Below, in pieces: positions 1-9,136 of a DNA stretch of 64,000 nt. Source of the stretch: Dyadobacter sp. 676. Its GTDB lineage: Bacteria; Bacteroidota; Bacteroidia; Cytophagales; Spirosomataceae. Position 1 is the stretch's first letter. Each line of letters opens with the position of its first letter. The position numbers and the translations under genes are program-made. The stretch lies in the NCBI RefSeq assembly GCF_040448675.1, contig NZ_CP159289.1, positions 1,178,001-1,242,000 of the forward strand, given 5' to 3'. The notes under the pieces were generated by a model. That model was not told where the DNA came from, did not search any database, and saw only the letters and a program-made list of their open reading frames with translations.

Positions 1-1
1 A

Positions 2-1255
2 TACCTTGTGCAAGTTGCCACAGACGATGCGTTTGCAAACATAGTCCGGTCACAGGTTGCTCCCGGAAATGTAACGAACGCATTGGTGACCCTGCCGGCA
101 ATGGCCGACCAAACCAATCTCTTCGTGCGAGTGCTGCCTCAAAAAGGCATCGTCTATTCGACATGCACCAACGTCTGGCGGATCAAAACCGACAAAAACG
201 CAACATTGCTCGCCATGGCCGGACCGGACCAAAAAATACCTATCCCTTACAAAACCTATTTGGGTAAGATATTCAAATGGAACGCAGGGACAGTCAACCT
301 GGGCCTTGTCGACCATTTCAAAGTCCGTGTCGAGGAAAAGGCGGCTGGCCAGGTCACTGTCTTTAACACACCGGGGAAAGCCTTGGAAAAAGAAATTGTC
401 GATCAGTTAATGTATGATGACCACGAGGGCATAGAGGTGAGCGTGCTGGCTGTCGGTCCCCTGGGCGCTGAAACCGAATTGTCCCCTGAATTCAGCTATA
501 CCATATGTCAGGACCAGCCCTTTCCTAAATTCCCTAACGACAACGACAAAATAGACCCTGCACTGCCCGTGACGATGACGTGGGAACCGAGTATGTGGCA
601 GGAACCCAATGAACAGTATCTGGTCACGATCCTTATTAACGGAAACCCGGTGAACGGCTTTAACAATGCCCCGACCACGTCGACCTCGATGGTATTGCCA
701 GCAGGGACACTCGATAATGGAAAAAACTACACGCTTATCATCAAAAACTCTGGAAGCTGCCCCGGGCTCGACCCATGGACAGTATTATTCTCAACGATCG
801 CAGGCGCCAACAACAACCCGCCGGCCACTCCTACGAAAGATTTAAGCATTCAGCTCAGTGGTTTCAGGAATGAGCTAAACCCTTCCGATCCATTTTCGTT
901 TGAAAATGCGGATTACATACTGGGATTCGAAATCCTGGACCCGAATGGAAACAAAGTCGCGGTGGTGGACGCCAATGGTAACCCCGTTTCGGAGCTGTTA
1001 GTCGATTCTGAAAACTCCGTGCTGGGAATATTCGCCAAAGATGAGCCGGTTGGCAAATACACCTTGAAATTGAAGATGCTGGCTATTTCCGATCCCCCGG
1101 TGTATTATCCCTTCGATCAGCCCCGCTTCTCGGTAACCCTCAACGGCCAGACGGTAATAAACGATCATATCATTACGATTAACCCATTCGACCCTGTTTA
1201 CGACGAATGGCAGGTCAACTTCGAATTCACAGGCATTACCCTCGATCACAAATAA
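2..1255 (+). CDS. Surface/secreted protein with FN3/Ig-like modules, 5'-truncated by window edge
   Basis: This open frame is already open at the first complete codon of the window, so the visible 417 residues are only the C-terminal part of a longer protein. The GTG at position 8 is an internal codon, not a start. The sequence is rich in beta-strand-like, Pro/Asn/Thr-rich stretches, with recurring patterns such as PVTMTWEP followed by YLVTILINGNPV and later YTLIIKNSG, which resemble fibronectin-III or Ig-like modules. No catalytic motif is visible and the C-terminus is not an obvious T9SS tail. The next gene starts 26 bases downstream on the same strand and encodes a small T9SS-sorted protein, so the two probably form a unit. 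The likely role is an exported structural or adhesive surface protein, which is inference from composition only. Confidence 0.7.
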   Translation, partial: YLVQVATDDAFANIVRSQVAPGNVTNALVTLPAMADQTNLFVRVLPQKGIVYSTCTNVWRIKTDKNATLLAMAGPDQKIPIPYKTYLGKIFKWNAGTVNLGLVDHFKVRVEEKAAGQVTVFNTPGKALEKEIVDQLMYDDHEGIEVSVLAVGPLGAETELSPEFSYTICQDQPFPKFPNDNDKIDPALPVTMTWEPSMWQEPNEQYLVTILINGNPVNGFNNAPTTSTSMVLPAGTLDNGKNYTLIIKNSGSCPGLDPWTVLFSTIAGANNNPPATPTKDLSIQLSGFRNELNPSDPFSFENADYILGFEILDPNGNKVAVVDANGNPVSELLVDSENSVLGIFAKDEPVGKYTLKLKMLAISDPPVYYPFDQPRFSVTLNGQTVINDHIITINPFDPVYDEWQVNFEFTGITLDHK

Positions 1256-1281
1256 TTACATCACTATTTATTTAATACACT

Positions 1282-1752
1282 ATGAAAAATATCAAACTTC
1301 TGATTTCCGCCATTGCGGCTTCGGGCATTGGCATAGCGAATGCGCAGGAACTTCGTCCGCAACTCGATTTCATCAGAAACGGGTCCCTCCTCACCGTGCG
1401 GAGTGCGTCCGGGCAGGAGCTCGGTACAGTTGACCTGGATAAACCGGCAGTTAAGAGCAAAGTCATCGCCTTTACCTATTCGGCTAAAAAGAAACGGGGC
1501 ATCGAAAATGCGCTCAACGCTGTCACGATATTTCCAAATCCGGCATCCGGATCGCTGAACCTGCGGTTGAAAGGTTCATGGAAATACCCGGTGGATGTAC
1601 AGATATTCGACAAAACAGGCAATATGTTACAAACCTCCCGCCTCGAATCGCCGGAAGAGCCATTGGATATCGAATCGCTCAAACAGGGGATTTACATTTT
1701 GAAAGCACGATCCGGCAATGCCGGAGCAACGGAGGAGCTGGTGGTGCAATAA
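1282..1752 (+). CDS. Small T9SS type A sorting-domain protein
   Basis: The 156-residue product begins with a signal peptide (MKNIKLLISAIAASGIGIANA, cleavage expected after NAQ). Its C-terminal 75 or so residues form a Por-secretion tail: VTIFPNPASGSLNLRL, then VQIFDKTGNML, then GIYILKA near the end. This fold directs export through the type IX secretion system and attachment to the cell surface in Bacteroidota. The middle section (residues 25-75) is short and has no recognised domain, so the protein is nearly all signal peptide plus sorting tail. It lies 26 bases after the partial surface-protein gene and may be co-transcribed with it. Function beyond secretion cannot be read from the sequence. 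Confidence 0.85.
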   Translation: MKNIKLLISAIAASGIGIANAQELRPQLDFIRNGSLLTVRSASGQELGTVDLDKPAVKSKVIAFTYSAKKKRGIENALNAVTIFPNPASGSLNLRLKGSWKYPVDVQIFDKTGNMLQTSRLESPEEPLDIESLKQGIYILKARSGNAGATEELVVQ

Positions 1753-1757
1753 GTAAT

Positions 1758-1782
1758 GCAGGGAGCAGGTCTCGCTCCCTGC
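1758..1782. terminator. Bidirectional hairpin between convergent genes
   Basis: A 9-bp stem, GCAGGGAGC pairing with GCTCCCTGC around a 7-base loop, lies between the stop of the T9SS protein (1752) and the stop of the convergent aldo/keto reductase (1789). The T-tract is weak, so it is called from position and stem strength. Confidence 0.55.
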
Positions 1783-1788
1783 TATCTG

Positions 1789-2751
1789 TTACGAGGCACT
1801 TACTTCATCCAAGGTCGACAGATCTTCCGGATCCAGTTTTATCTCTGTCGCCTTAACAAGCGTTTCCAGCTGCTTTTTGCTGGTAGCGCTTGCAACCGGG
1901 GCGACGATGAGCGGTTTGTGTAAAAGCCAGGCCAGCGCGATAGCAGCCGGAACGGTATCGTGCTTTCCCGCAAGGTTGTCGAGCGTATCCAGAATCCGAA
2001 GGTTCCCGGGTGTCAGCAGGTCCTTCATGCCGGCACCGCGCTGGCTTTTACCCAAATCGGCGTCCGACCTGTATTTACCTGTGAGAAAACCGGCAGCCAG
2101 TGCGTAGTAGGGAAGCACGGCCAAGTTATATCGATCGGCCAAAGGAGCATATTCCTGCTCGAAAGTCGCTCTCTGGATAAGGTTATAATGCGGTTGTAAT
2201 ACTTGGTATTGGGGCAAACCGTCCTTTTCGGAGGCTTCCAGGGATGCTTTCAACCTCGCCGGGCTGAGGTTCGATGCGCCGATGTACCGGATTTTTCCGT
2301 CTTTGAGCAATTGCTCGTAAGCAGCCAGCGGTTCTTCCACCGGCGTTTTCTCGTCATCGAAATGCGTGTAGTAAAGGTCAATGTAATCCGTACGAAGCCG
2401 TTTCAGCGACTCTTCCACAGTTTTGAGAATGTATGCTTTGCTGATATCGATCGGGTGTTCGCGGTTTTGCGAGCCGACTTTGGTCGCTATCACGACCTGC
2501 TCACGATTGCCGCGCTGTTTCAGCCAGTTGCCGATGATGGTTTCTGATTCGCCTCCCTTATTGCCATCCACCCACCACGAATAGGTGTCTGCGGTGTCTA
2601 TAAAATTGAATCCCGCGTCTATAAACGCATCCAGAATTGCGAAAGATTCCGGCTCGTTGAGCGTCCATCCAAAAACATTTCCACCAAGATTAATGGGCGC
2701 AATCTGCAACCCGGTTTTTCCTAACGTTACTTTTTTCATTGTACTTGGCAT
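1789..2751 (-). CDS. Aldo/keto reductase
   Basis: This 320-residue TIM-barrel oxidoreductase is predicted to reduce aldehydes or ketones with NADPH. The family signature is complete: the N-terminal LGKTGLQIAPINLGGNVFG, the D-T-A-D-x-Y segment with the catalytic Asp and Tyr near residue 53, the catalytic Lys in IATKVG, and the His in YYTHFDD. The closest group is the YajO/Tas-like AKRs. Two in-frame starts are possible, ATG at 2751 and ATG at 2739 (MKKVTLG), and the second fits the family N-terminus better. It converges with the T9SS gene and has its own upstream region shared with the divergent PH-domain gene. The substrate is unknown. Confidence 0.9.
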   Translation of the reverse strand: MPSTMKKVTLGKTGLQIAPINLGGNVFGWTLNEPESFAILDAFIDAGFNFIDTADTYSWWVDGNKGGESETIIGNWLKQRGNREQVVIATKVGSQNREHPIDISKAYILKTVEESLKRLRTDYIDLYYTHFDDEKTPVEEPLAAYEQLLKDGKIRYIGASNLSPARLKASLEASEKDGLPQYQVLQPHYNLIQRATFEQEYAPLADRYNLAVLPYYALAAGFLTGKYRSDADLGKSQRGAGMKDLLTPGNLRILDTLDNLAGKHDTVPAAIALAWLLHKPLIVAPVASATSKKQLETLVKATEIKLDPEDLSTLDEVSAS

Positions 2752-2876
2752 TTAGTGTAATCCACAACAAACAACCGACTAAACGCAGCGTCTGTTCCCC
2801 ACCAATCGCCAAAACTTGCCGGATTTAAGACACAGAATGCTTATATTTAGGCACGACGACCTTCTACCCGACTGCC

Positions 2877-3380
2877 ATGAAATACAATGCTTCACTTGAC
2901 AAGACAACCAGGATCATCACCGTCGCGATCACGGTGCTGTTCGTCGGTATATCCGTTTTCGAGTTTCTTACATTTTCCGGCGGAGCAAGGGCCGGCGCTT
3001 ATATTTCAACAGCGATTTTGGTGGCCGTCTATGGCTTTGCTTACTTTTACCGACCGGTTGCTTATACCCTGACAGACCACCATCTGACGATACATCGTCC
3101 GATCGGCGATCTCACCTACACCCGCGGAACATTCGAGGATGTCAGGACGATACCGAGAGAAGACCTGAAATTCACGATCCGCACATTCGGAGTCGGGGGT
3201 TTCTGGGGTTACTTCGGCCAATTCTACAATGCTGTTTACGGTAAAATGATCTGGTACGTAACCCGGCGCGACCACCTTGTGCTGATTAAAATCAAAGGCA
3301 AAAGAACGGTCCTCATTTCCCCCGACAACATCGATGCCTTCATGGAAGGAGTGGGAAGCAAAGAGCACATGGACAGCTGA
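2877..3380 (+). CDS. Membrane protein with bacterial PH-like domain
   Basis: The 167-residue protein has two transmembrane helices near the N-terminus (residues about 12-32 and 38-58, separated by FSGGARAGAY). A soluble domain follows whose pattern YTLTDHHLTIHRPIGDLTYTR resembles the bacterial PH-like (bPH) fold found after paired helices in small inner-membrane proteins. It ends with VLISPDNIDAFMEGV, a common tail of this family. The divergent neighbour is an aldo/keto reductase and the downstream gene is on the other strand, so it is probably transcribed alone. The biochemical role of this family is not known. The domain call is by pattern only. Confidence 0.7.
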   Translation: MKYNASLDKTTRIITVAITVLFVGISVFEFLTFSGGARAGAYISTAILVAVYGFAYFYRPVAYTLTDHHLTIHRPIGDLTYTRGTFEDVRTIPREDLKFTIRTFGVGGFWGYFGQFYNAVYGKMIWYVTRRDHLVLIKIKGKRTVLISPDNIDAFMEGVGSKEHMDS

Positions 3381-3392
3381 ACACCAGCATAA

Positions 3393-4437
3393 CTATCGTT
3401 TAAAAGCCAGATTTTTCGAAAAGAACGGCAACATTTTCGTTTCAATCCGCTCGCCGATCTTATTAATATGATCGCCTTGATATTCTTCGTAGAAATGTTC
3501 GATTTTATAGTTATCAAGCACCTGGTGCAGGATTTTGATATTAGCGGCGATCGGCTGGTCGCGGTCACCGGCGTCGAAGCCGATTCCCTTCATTTGTTTC
3601 AGATTGGTAATGTATTGATCGATGCTGGTGAGCGGCATGTTGGCATTCCATTTAATTTCCGCGGCCGGGTTTAGCTTTCCGTTTTCGACGATCGGCGCTG
3701 TGTAAAATGGCGGTCTGGATGGGTCGGGCGACCAGGCGGCCGCATAAGCAAGCGCAGCCTTGGTCATAAAATCAGCTTTGGAGATATCCCCGGGGGGTTT
3801 TCACAGCCTCGATTTTCGCGAGCGCTTCCGCCGAGCGCGGGTTACCCGGTGCGAGGCAGCAGGGACTCAGCAGGTAAATGCTTGAAAAAATCTCGGGATG
3901 GCGCTCACCGATGCGGATCGTGCCGTAACCACCCATCGAATGCCCCGCCAAACCACGGCTTGCCGCCCGGGCAATCGTCCGGTAATGCTGATCGACATAG
4001 GCTACCAGTTCTTTTGAAACAAAATCTTCCCAATTCCCGGCAGTGATGGAATTCGAATAATAACTTCCGCCACTGCGTGTAAGCGCGTTCGGCGTCACGA
4101 TGATCATTTCCTGCGCCTGACCGGAAGTAAAGACCTTATCGGCAATGACGGGAAAATTGATCCAATGCTTCACAAATCCGTACCACTGCGCGTCCGTATC
4201 CGTAAAGCCATGCAGCAAATAAACCACCGGATAGCGGCGCTTCGGTTCCTTTTTATAGCTCGGCGGGAGATACACCGAAACATCCGGGTCGGCCGGGTTG
4301 CCCTCGAGGTTGCCTTCCAGCGACTTGCCATGCACTTTAATGCGTTCGACGGAGCCTTTCAGTGGTGATTGGGCGAAGGTCGACACGGGTATCAAAAGGA
4401 GGGCCAGCAAAAGAACGGTCAATCTTTGTCTTTTCAT
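3393..4437 (-). CDS. Esterase D-type alpha/beta hydrolase, frameshifted
   Basis: Read across one frameshift, this is a 347-residue secreted esterase. It starts with a signal peptide ([23 protein letters not shown]), then the family segment [12 protein letters not shown], and the nucleophile elbow [18 protein letters not shown] typical of S-formylglutathione hydrolase/antigen 85-like enzymes. The first frame stops after PRGYLQS at 3772. The remaining 130 residues, including the late His region ([13 protein letters not shown]), continue in another frame down to 3393. Removing one base from the six-base G run at 3792-3797 (C run on the coding strand) restores a continuous frame reading [16 protein letters not shown]. 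The break is either a sequencing error or a recent mutation. The substrate is not predicted. Confidence 0.8.
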
Positions 4438-4519
4438 TGCAGTTGGATTTGAATGTGCCTACAAATTAAGAAAGATTGACCGCCCGCTAAAACGCTTTTC
4501 CCTTCATGGGGATTTTCGA

Positions 4520-5401
4520 TTAATAATGAAACCGTTGTCCGTCCCCGAGAGTCGAAACGTGTTTCATTTTTCCATGCCGGAAATCGTTGTAAAGGCCCTT
4601 GATTTCGTCCTGGTGATCCGAAATAAAAGGGCCGTAGGAAACGATTTCGTCATGCTGAGGCTCGCCTGCGTACAGCACCGCGCGTGCGCCTACGTTACCC
4701 GCCAGCACAGATATGTCGCTTATCGCTCCTGCTTCTCCCCTGTCCAGCCAGCCAATCTGGTTGCTTCTCAAATTCTGCTCATCATCTCCTATTCTAATTT
4801 CCCCTTCGATTACATACAAAAACGCATTGTAGGATGCCGGCAATGTCTCATTCAGTCGGGCACCAGGTTGCAGCCGCATATCCGCCACGACCAATGGCAC
4901 ATGGTTTTTAACCGGCGAATGCAAACCCGCGAAGGAGCCGCTGTATAAAACCATACGGACGCCATTCTTTTCGGCAGCCGGGGCATTGTCGAATGCCAGG
5001 TCCTGAACCCTCGGCTCGGCCCAGCGATCGGCTTTCGGCAGGTTCAGCCACAGTTGAAGCAGGCGCATTCTCGACCGGCCTTCGATGGTTTCTGAATGGA
5101 CAATACCGCTTCCGGCCGTCATCATTTGAAAATCGCCTTGCTTCATGGTATGCGTTTCGTCACCTATTTCTCCTTCGAGCAGTAGCGAAACGGTCTCGAA
5201 ACCGGCGTGCGGATGTGGCCCGCCCACGGGTTTATCGTCTTTTTTATCCAGAAAATCGTCCATCAGCAAAATGAACGGGTCGCTGTGCGCGAATTCGTTG
5301 TAAATCACCGCCCGGGCAGTATGGTCGGGTCCGAGAAAGCCGGGTTGGACGGGCGGCGTTTTGATGCTTGCTATTCTCCTCGTTATCCTTTGATTTTCCA
5401 T
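4520..5401 (-). CDS. Pirin family protein
   Basis: This bicupin protein of about 293 residues belongs to the pirin family. The first cupin carries the metal-binding pattern GGPHPHAGFETVSLLLEGE followed by a later His in IGDETH, consistent with Fe(II) or similar binding, and the segment GSGIVHSE is also conserved. Some homologues have quercetinase activity, but activity here is unknown. The start is placed at the ATG at 5401 (MENQRITRR) because AAAGGAAACAGATC upstream gives a good ribosome-binding site. An upstream in-frame ATG at 5443 would add 14 poorly conserved residues. It has no same-strand partner close by. Confidence 0.9.
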   Translation of the reverse strand: MENQRITRRIASIKTPPVQPGFLGPDHTARAVIYNEFAHSDPFILLMDDFLDKKDDKPVGGPHPHAGFETVSLLLEGEIGDETHTMKQGDFQMMTAGSGIVHSETIEGRSRMRLLQLWLNLPKADRWAEPRVQDLAFDNAPAAEKNGVRMVLYSGSFAGLHSPVKNHVPLVVADMRLQPGARLNETLPASYNAFLYVIEGEIRIGDDEQNLRSNQIGWLDRGEAGAISDISVLAGNVGARAVLYAGEPQHDEIVSYGPFISDHQDEIKGLYNDFRHGKMKHVSTLGDGQRFHY

Positions 5402-5659
5402 GATCTGTTTCCTTTCGGTTGCTGAAACCATCGTCGGCTTCAATTAGCAAACAAAAACACCACATCCGGTGTGCGCCGTACACCGCTATACAATTTGTTA
5501 GCGCGGTATAACGAAAGCGCCGGGCGATGCAGGAATTCCGTTAACCGGCAAATTCTTTTTGTAAACTTTTTGTTCAAACCAGTGACAGCACTGCGAAAGA
5601 CATCCCACAGGCAGTTGCCATGATCAAAAATTTATTAAAAGCCCATTTTACACTTCACA

Positions 5660-6154
5660 ATGCAATTCTATTCCGAACGTTTACGCTACGAAAAATTTAC
5701 TCCCGGCCATTTCGAAGACTATTTCCGGCTCGTATCGCGGCAGGATGTAATGCTGCACATCAGCGGCTGCGGCCTCGATCTCGAGGGTGCCCGGCGAAGG
5801 TTCGAGACATCGCTTCGCGCCGACGGCCAGCAGAGCGATATGGGCTTTGTGGCGGTTTATGAACAGGCCAGCGATTTATATGTAGGCCTCGGCAAAATCG
5901 TTCCTTTCGAAGACGGCTTCACGGAAATCGGCTATGCGCTGCTGCCCGAATTCTGGGGCAAGGGTTACGCGTCGGAAATTACCGGCAGGCTCGTTGCCTA
6001 TGCCCGCGCATGCGGGAAGGTCGAATCGCTCGTTGCGCTGGTTGCTCCCGAAAACCGTGCGTCCATCAATGTGCTTACCAAACAACAGTTTCGCTTTTTC
6101 AGGGAGGTACCCGAAGGCGACGTAGTGCGGCATGATTACATTCTGGATTTGTAG
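5660..6154 (+). CDS. GNAT family N-acetyltransferase (RimJ/RimL type)
   Basis: This 164-residue acetyltransferase has the RimJ/RimL layout: an N-terminal beta strand FYSERLRYEKFTPGHFEDYF, the central strand EIGYALLPEFWGKGYASEI forming the acetyl-CoA site (motif A), and a C-terminal segment ENRASINVLTKQQFRF that is the usual N-x-x-S-x-x-V-x-x-K-x-F signature. It probably transfers acetyl from acetyl-CoA to an amine on a protein or small molecule, but the acceptor cannot be predicted. It stands alone between genes of unrelated function, with no operon partner. Confidence 0.9.
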   Translation: MQFYSERLRYEKFTPGHFEDYFRLVSRQDVMLHISGCGLDLEGARRRFETSLRADGQQSDMGFVAVYEQASDLYVGLGKIVPFEDGFTEIGYALLPEFWGKGYASEITGRLVAYARACGKVESLVALVAPENRASINVLTKQQFRFFREVPEGDVVRHDYILDL

Positions 6155-6371
6155 CTTTATGCTTCTCGCGGCTGGTGATCAGGCAATGCCTCTCCATAAA
6201 GTAAAAGGTGTGAAAGATTGGGAATCCATTATCCGCCGGTTTTCTGACGATGATCAATGCCAATTTTAGGGAAGAACAGCCTCAGAGAGGCATATGCCTC
6301 TCTTTTAGTTGGCATAATTGTTTCGACATCGATTTCAAACCATACCACACATGTAAAGAAATCGGCACCAA

Positions 6372-7277
6372 ATGATTGGATTACAATTTATCACACACCA
6401 AACTATCGTCGTAGCAGGTGCGACGGGGCACCTGGGAGTACTGATTACCAAAGAATTGCTCGCCCGCCATGCACATGTGAAAGCGCTCGTGCGCAAGGAT
6501 ACGCCGCTCTCGAAAATGGAACCGCTCGAAAAAGCCGGTGCAATTATAATACCCGTCGATTATCAGAATACCCTGACGCTCACAGAGGCGCTTGGGAATG
6601 CACAATGCGTAGTTTCGGCATTGTCGGGCTTGCGCGATGTGATCGTAGATACGCAATCGGCCCTCCTCAAAGCTTCGCTCCACGCCGGCGTGCCCCGGTT
6701 CATACCGTCCGATTATTGCATCGATTTTACCAGACTTCCCCGGGGCTCCAATCGTAACCTCGATTTACGGCGCGAATTCGCCCGAATTCTCGATGCGACG
6801 CCTATTCATGCGACGTCCATTCTAAACGGCATGTTCACCGATCTACTCGCAGGCCGGGCTCCATTGATCCTTCCCAAACTGAAACGCGTGATTTACTGGG
6901 GTAATGCCGGTCAGCCAATGGATTTCACCACGATGGCCAACACTGCCGCATTCACCGCCGCGGCCGCGCTCGACCCGCAAGCGCCACGCTTTTTACGGAT
7001 CGCAGGCGAGGTAGCGACAATCCGCGGTTTGCAGCAGGCCGCCAGCCACGCCTACGGAAAGGATTTTGGGTTACTACGGCTGGGAGGACTACGGTTTCTG
7101 GAAGCAACAATCAAAATCATGCGTACCGTCGCGCCTGCCAGGGATCAGGTGTTTCCGCCCTGGCAGGGTATGCAATATCTTCTCAATATGCTCGGCGGTC
7201 AGCCGAAACTGGACCCGCTGGATAATGCGCGCTATCCGGAAATTAAATGGACAAAGATCAGGGAAGTATTGGGCTGA
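6372..7277 (+). CDS. NmrA/isoflavone reductase-like NAD(P)-binding protein
   Basis: This 301-residue protein has an N-terminal Rossmann fold with the glycine motif VVAGATGHLGVLITKEL (residues about 12-28) followed by an Arg after the second strand (ALVRKDTP), typical of NADP-binding atypical short-chain dehydrogenases. The segment HAGVPRFIPSDYCIDFTRLPRG matches the NmrA/isoflavone reductase pattern, where this loop contacts the substrate. A specific substrate is not evident and some family members are redox sensors rather than enzymes. It converges with the alpha/beta hydrolase gene, which ends one base after this stop codon. Confidence 0.85.
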   Translation: MIGLQFITHQTIVVAGATGHLGVLITKELLARHAHVKALVRKDTPLSKMEPLEKAGAIIIPVDYQNTLTLTEALGNAQCVVSALSGLRDVIVDTQSALLKASLHAGVPRFIPSDYCIDFTRLPRGSNRNLDLRREFARILDATPIHATSILNGMFTDLLAGRAPLILPKLKRVIYWGNAGQPMDFTTMANTAAFTAAAALDPQAPRFLRIAGEVATIRGLQQAASHAYGKDFGLLRLGGLRFLEATIKIMRTVAPARDQVFPPWQGMQYLLNMLGGQPKLDPLDNARYPEIKWTKIREVLG

Positions 7278-8132
7278 TTAGTTTTCTTCCAGAAACTCCT
7301 TTACGAGCATCGCCGTGATTTCGGGCTGCCTGCTACCGGCTTTTGCCGTGCAAATCTCCCCCAGCAAAGCACCATGCACACCAGGAAGAATCACGAGTTC
7401 GGCATTTGGGATCAGTTTTGAAATTTCGACAATGTGTTCTGTTTTGATCACATCCTTATCGCCTGTCATGATCAACGCGGGCGCCTGAATGCGCGTGAGG
7501 TCGCTTTGTGGCCAGTCGGCGAAGGAGCGGCGGCGTTCGCGGTCTTTATTGAACATCGTTTGCAGGCCCTTCGGATCGGGGTTTACTTTGAGATAATACT
7601 CCTTCAATGGCGCAGGCATGTTGTCGAGCGAGGCATTCTCCATCATATCAAAAAAGCCGTCGATCATCCCCGCCCGCGTGTAGTTGGAAGCAACTACGAT
7701 GATCTTGTTGATCAGCTGCGGATGGCGGCCGGCCAGTTGCATCGTCGTGCAGCCGCCGTCGCTGAAACCGAGAACATTGGCTTTTTCCACCTTCAAATAC
7801 CTGAGCAATGCGGCCGCATCGTCGGCGTCCTGCGTGAACGACTCGGGCGCGTCGCGGTCGCTCGTACGGCCGTGAGCCTGCATTTCTACGGCGATGATCG
7901 GGGAAAATGCCGCCAGCTCGGGCAGTATCCTGCCGAATGTGGTTTCTATCGTAGAACCGCCCCCATGGATCAGCAGGAGCGGTATACCACCACTTCCGTA
8001 CATCTCGTAATACATTTTCAGGCCATTGACAGGCGCATAACCGGTTGTTTTTTGCTGTTCCATTTTTATTTGCTGTGCGTGAACGGATAAATTCAATAGG
8101 GTGCAAAGCAATGCCGCTGCAATGGCTTTCAT
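7278..8132 (-). CDS. Secreted alpha/beta hydrolase
   Basis: The 284-residue product begins with a signal peptide (MKAIAAALLCTLLNLSVHAQ). It has the oxyanion segment PLLLIHGGGSTIETTF, a nucleophile elbow GFSDGGCTTMQLAG (G-x-S-x-G), the acid region MTGDKDVIKTEH, and a terminal histidine in LPGVHGALLGE. This is a complete alpha/beta hydrolase triad. The ATG at 8132 is chosen because it overlaps the stop of the preceding SRPBCC gene by ATGA, which suggests translational coupling. An upstream in-frame ATG at 8264 would place the start inside that gene. It is the third gene of a putative ArsR-SRPBCC-hydrolase operon. The substrate is unknown. Confidence 0.85.
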   Translation of the reverse strand: MKAIAAALLCTLLNLSVHAQQIKMEQQKTTGYAPVNGLKMYYEMYGSGGIPLLLIHGGGSTIETTFGRILPELAAFSPIIAVEMQAHGRTSDRDAPESFTQDADDAAALLRYLKVEKANVLGFSDGGCTTMQLAGRHPQLINKIIVVASNYTRAGMIDGFFDMMENASLDNMPAPLKEYYLKVNPDPKGLQTMFNKDRERRRSFADWPQSDLTRIQAPALIMTGDKDVIKTEHIVEISKLIPNAELVILPGVHGALLGEICTAKAGSRQPEITAMLVKEFLEEN

Positions 8133-8599
8133 GATTGCCGCGATGCTTTTCTCCTTTCCAGGTACACCGAGAGCTTTTCGACGTTCTGCTTGAGGCCTTC
8201 GGCCGCGTTGTTCGATTTCACGATCCGGATCATCTGCTCTGCCGATTCGAACAGCATATGCCACCGCAGGAACGTCTCCTCTCCCTGTGCTTCAAACTCT
8301 ATCGTGGTCAGGAAGTTGGGGGCAAAGTGCTGGTACACGATCTTCTTTAAGGGAACCACTTCCTTGAATATACTCCTGTTCTGGTAGTCTTTCCCGTCGG
8401 GCCCATGCATGACGAGCTCCCATATACCGCCCGGCACGACGTCCATCGCCGTGATTGTGTTCGTAAAACCATCTGGCCCCCACCACCTTGCGATGTGCTC
8501 CGGCTGCGTCCACACCTCCCACACCAGTTCGACAGGTGCGTTCAGCTTACGGGTGATGATCAGTTCGCGGTCGTGCGTACTGCTTTTTTCATTTTCCAT
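8129..8599 (-). CDS. SRPBCC (AHSA1) domain protein
   Basis: This 156-residue protein is an Activator of Hsp90 ATPase homologue 1-like START-fold protein. Recognisable segments are ITRKLNAPVELVWEVWTQPEHIARWWGPDGF and GPDGKDYQNRSIFKEVVP, followed by EETFLRWHMLFESAEQ. In bacteria these genes very often sit directly after an ArsR-type regulator, as here: the start overlaps the ArsR end by 11 bases, and the downstream hydrolase overlaps by four. The domain binds hydrophobic ligands in a deep pocket, but the ligand is unknown. Co-regulation by the double operator upstream of the ArsR gene is inferred. Confidence 0.9.
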   Translation of the reverse strand: MENEKSSTHDRELIITRKLNAPVELVWEVWTQPEHIARWWGPDGFTNTITAMDVVPGGIWELVMHGPDGKDYQNRSIFKEVVPLKKIVYQHFAPNFLTTIEFEAQGEETFLRWHMLFESAEQMIRIVKSNNAAEGLKQNVEKLSVYLERRKASRQS

Positions 8600-8921
8600 A
8601 TCGCTCTCTTTTTAGTTGTTCCAAATAGTTTTCCAATGAATCCAGTTTCGCTTCCCAATGCTTTTTGTACTGCTCAACCCAGGCAGATACTTCACTCAGC
8701 TGGTCGAGGCGTGCTTCGCAAATGTGATCCCGCCCCTCCTTCCGGATGAATATCAGCCCGCAATCGCTCAGTATCTTGACGTGAAGGGAAATCGCCTGGC
8801 GCGTTACGTCGAAGCGCTCAGCAATGGCGTTGACATTCTGGGGGTGTTCTGCCAGCATTCCGATGATCGCCCGGCGGGTGGGATCGGCAATGGCCTGATA
8901 TACATCTCTTCGCGCTTTCAT
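8589..8921 (-). CDS. ArsR family winged-helix regulator
   Basis: This 110-residue repressor has a winged helix with the pattern IADPTRRAIIGMLAEHPQNV, then the recognition helix region FDVTRQAISLHVKILSDCGL and wing FIRKEGRDHICEARL. It lacks the cysteine pairs of metal-sensing ArsR proteins, so it more likely belongs to the group paired with AHSA1 proteins. The start is at ATG 8921 (MKARRDVYQ), because the upstream in-frame start at 8948 would put the operator inside the gene. Two near-identical palindromes lie immediately upstream (8927-8942 and 8953-8968), consistent with autoregulation of the three-gene operon. Confidence 0.9.
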   Translation of the reverse strand: MKARRDVYQAIADPTRRAIIGMLAEHPQNVNAIAERFDVTRQAISLHVKILSDCGLIFIRKEGRDHICEARLDQLSEVSAWVEQYKKHWEAKLDSLENYLEQLKRERYGK

Positions 8922-8926
8922 AACAT

Positions 8927-8968
8927 GCAAGTATTTGCTTGCAAACATATATGCAAGTATTTACTTGC
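8927..8968. promoter_or_regulatory. Tandem operator for the ArsR regulator
   Basis: Two copies of the palindrome GCAAGTATTTRCTTGC occur at 8927-8942 and 8953-8968, 26 bases apart centre to centre, just upstream of the ArsR start codon. Only one base differs between copies. Each half-site is GCAAG/CTTGC. Position and symmetry point to autorepression of the ArsR-SRPBCC-hydrolase operon. Confidence 0.75.
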
Positions 8969-9136
8969 GCAATATTTATTTGTTAATTTTGAAGTCTGGA
9001 AAAAAGCGCTTCAATTTGTCGCGACCACCCCCTGCGAATGTCCGTTTTAGGGCGCATGCATGACGGTGCAAGGCCATACTTTTGCACCCGTCAACAATCT
9101 AAAATCAATTCAATCACTTTTTAAAATCTTTTAGCT

